Source: Alphaproteobacteria bacterium
GTDB taxonomy: Bacteria; Pseudomonadota; Alphaproteobacteria; Rhodobacterales; Rhodobacteraceae
Direction of reading: 5' to 3'
Assembly: GCA_030148665.1 (NCBI GenBank)
Contig: JASBSZ010000001.1
Coordinates: forward strand, 87,988-151,987
DNA: 64,000 nt
Made by a program: the position numbers and the translations under genes. Of the stretch, positions 63,785-64,000 are shown piece after piece. Each line of letters starts with the position of its first letter. The stretch's first letter is position 1. The notes below the pieces were generated by a model. The model saw only the letters and a list, made by a program, of their open reading frames with translations, made no database searches and had not been told where the DNA came from.

Positions 63785-64000
63785 TCAGGTTGGTGCCTTC
63801 CAAGGGGTCTGGTCGCGCAGCAGGGCGTTGGCGATGATCAGGATCTTCCGGGCGATGGCGACCGCGATGACCTTGCCGGGCTTGCCACGGCTGCGCATGG
63901 CCTCGGCCTGTCGCCCGAAGGCACCCGAGCGGCGCATCGTGCCGAGCGCGGCCATGTAGAGCGCGCGGCGGACATGTCTGCGGCCCTGCCCGGTGAAACG
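63785..64000 (-). CDS. IS110-family transposase, C-terminus (5' part beyond the window)
   Basis: The leftward frame ends at TGA 63785-63787. The visible 71 residues have GRRHVRRALYMAALG, GKPGKVIAVAIARKILIIANALL and RDQTPW, the conserved C-terminus of IS110/IS116/IS902 transposases (transposase_20 region with its Ser-type cofactor site). The catalytic DEDD part is off the window. The right end of the element should lie near 63540-63780. The fragment could be intact or truncated. Confidence 0.9.
   Translation of the reverse strand, partial: RFTGQGRRHVRRALYMAALGTMRRSGAFGRQAEAMRSRGKPGKVIAVAIARKILIIANALLRDQTPWKAPT

Overview
The window is chromosomal DNA of a high-GC alphaproteobacterium. Gene content and gene style point to the Rhodobacterales (Rhodobacteraceae; Paracoccus/Rhodobacter-like). 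The pointers are a DUF5930-type M23 peptidase, a DUF815 ATPase next to tatABC, a CckA-type hybrid kinase, an MttB-family methyltransferase, a Roseobacter/Paracoccus-type taurine:pyruvate aminotransferase, and three loci linked to gene transfer agents (GTA). The genus is inferred from remembered family resemblance; no search was run.

Layout. 1-7711: cell-envelope genes (partial M23 peptidase, large AsmA/DUF3971 protein), queA, and a hydrolase-OsmC fusion. 7915-13662: fused indolepyruvate oxidoreductase divergent from an Lrp/AsnC regulator, then a taurine:pyruvate aminotransferase. 13814-19193: argC, ccmE, a GTA-type endolysin/holin pair, ccmF, ccmH. 19413-26273: enoyl-CoA hydratase, MATE exporter, modABC, MAPEG protein, RsmB-type rRNA methyltransferase. 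26365-31838: CckA-type kinase, tatABC, DUF815 ATPase. 31839-36657: small genes and housekeeping genes (lipA, peroxiredoxin, icd, sulfotransferase) separated by REP-like intergenic repeats. 36679-41621: guaA, mttB-family gene, DUF6477 gene, and a GafA-like GTA activator gene with an in-frame amber codon. 41718-45943: DUF2892 protein, YfgM-like protein, bamB, der. 46042-50100: leftward serS-surE-pcm-nlpD cluster. 50303-52107: leftward membrane operon (SDH-type serine protease, COG4280 membrane protein, small membrane protein). 52198-58943: 1-Cys peroxiredoxin, PPK2, methyltransferase, tyrS, anmK, rarD, LOG protein. 59109-63085: large LysM protein and an Atm1-type ABC exporter. 63161-64000: tRNA-Val, tRNA-Thr, a REP-like element and the end of an IS110-family transposase.

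How the parts connect. Three GTA-related items sit in one 26-kb span: the lysis pair, CckA (upstream of CtrA in GTA control in Rhodobacter capsulatus), and a GafA homologue. The GafA homologue carries a TAG codon where the conserved C-terminal coding continues for 31 more codons to a normal stop, so this strain may be impaired for GTA production, or the C-terminus may be read through. Two families of intergenic repeats recur. One is a 20-bp pyrimidine-rich motif with a G/C hairpin, usually just downstream of a gene on the same strand. The other is a ~150-bp REP-like element whose terminal hairpin shows a compensatory base-pair change between copies. No CRISPR array, rRNA operon or complete prophage was seen.
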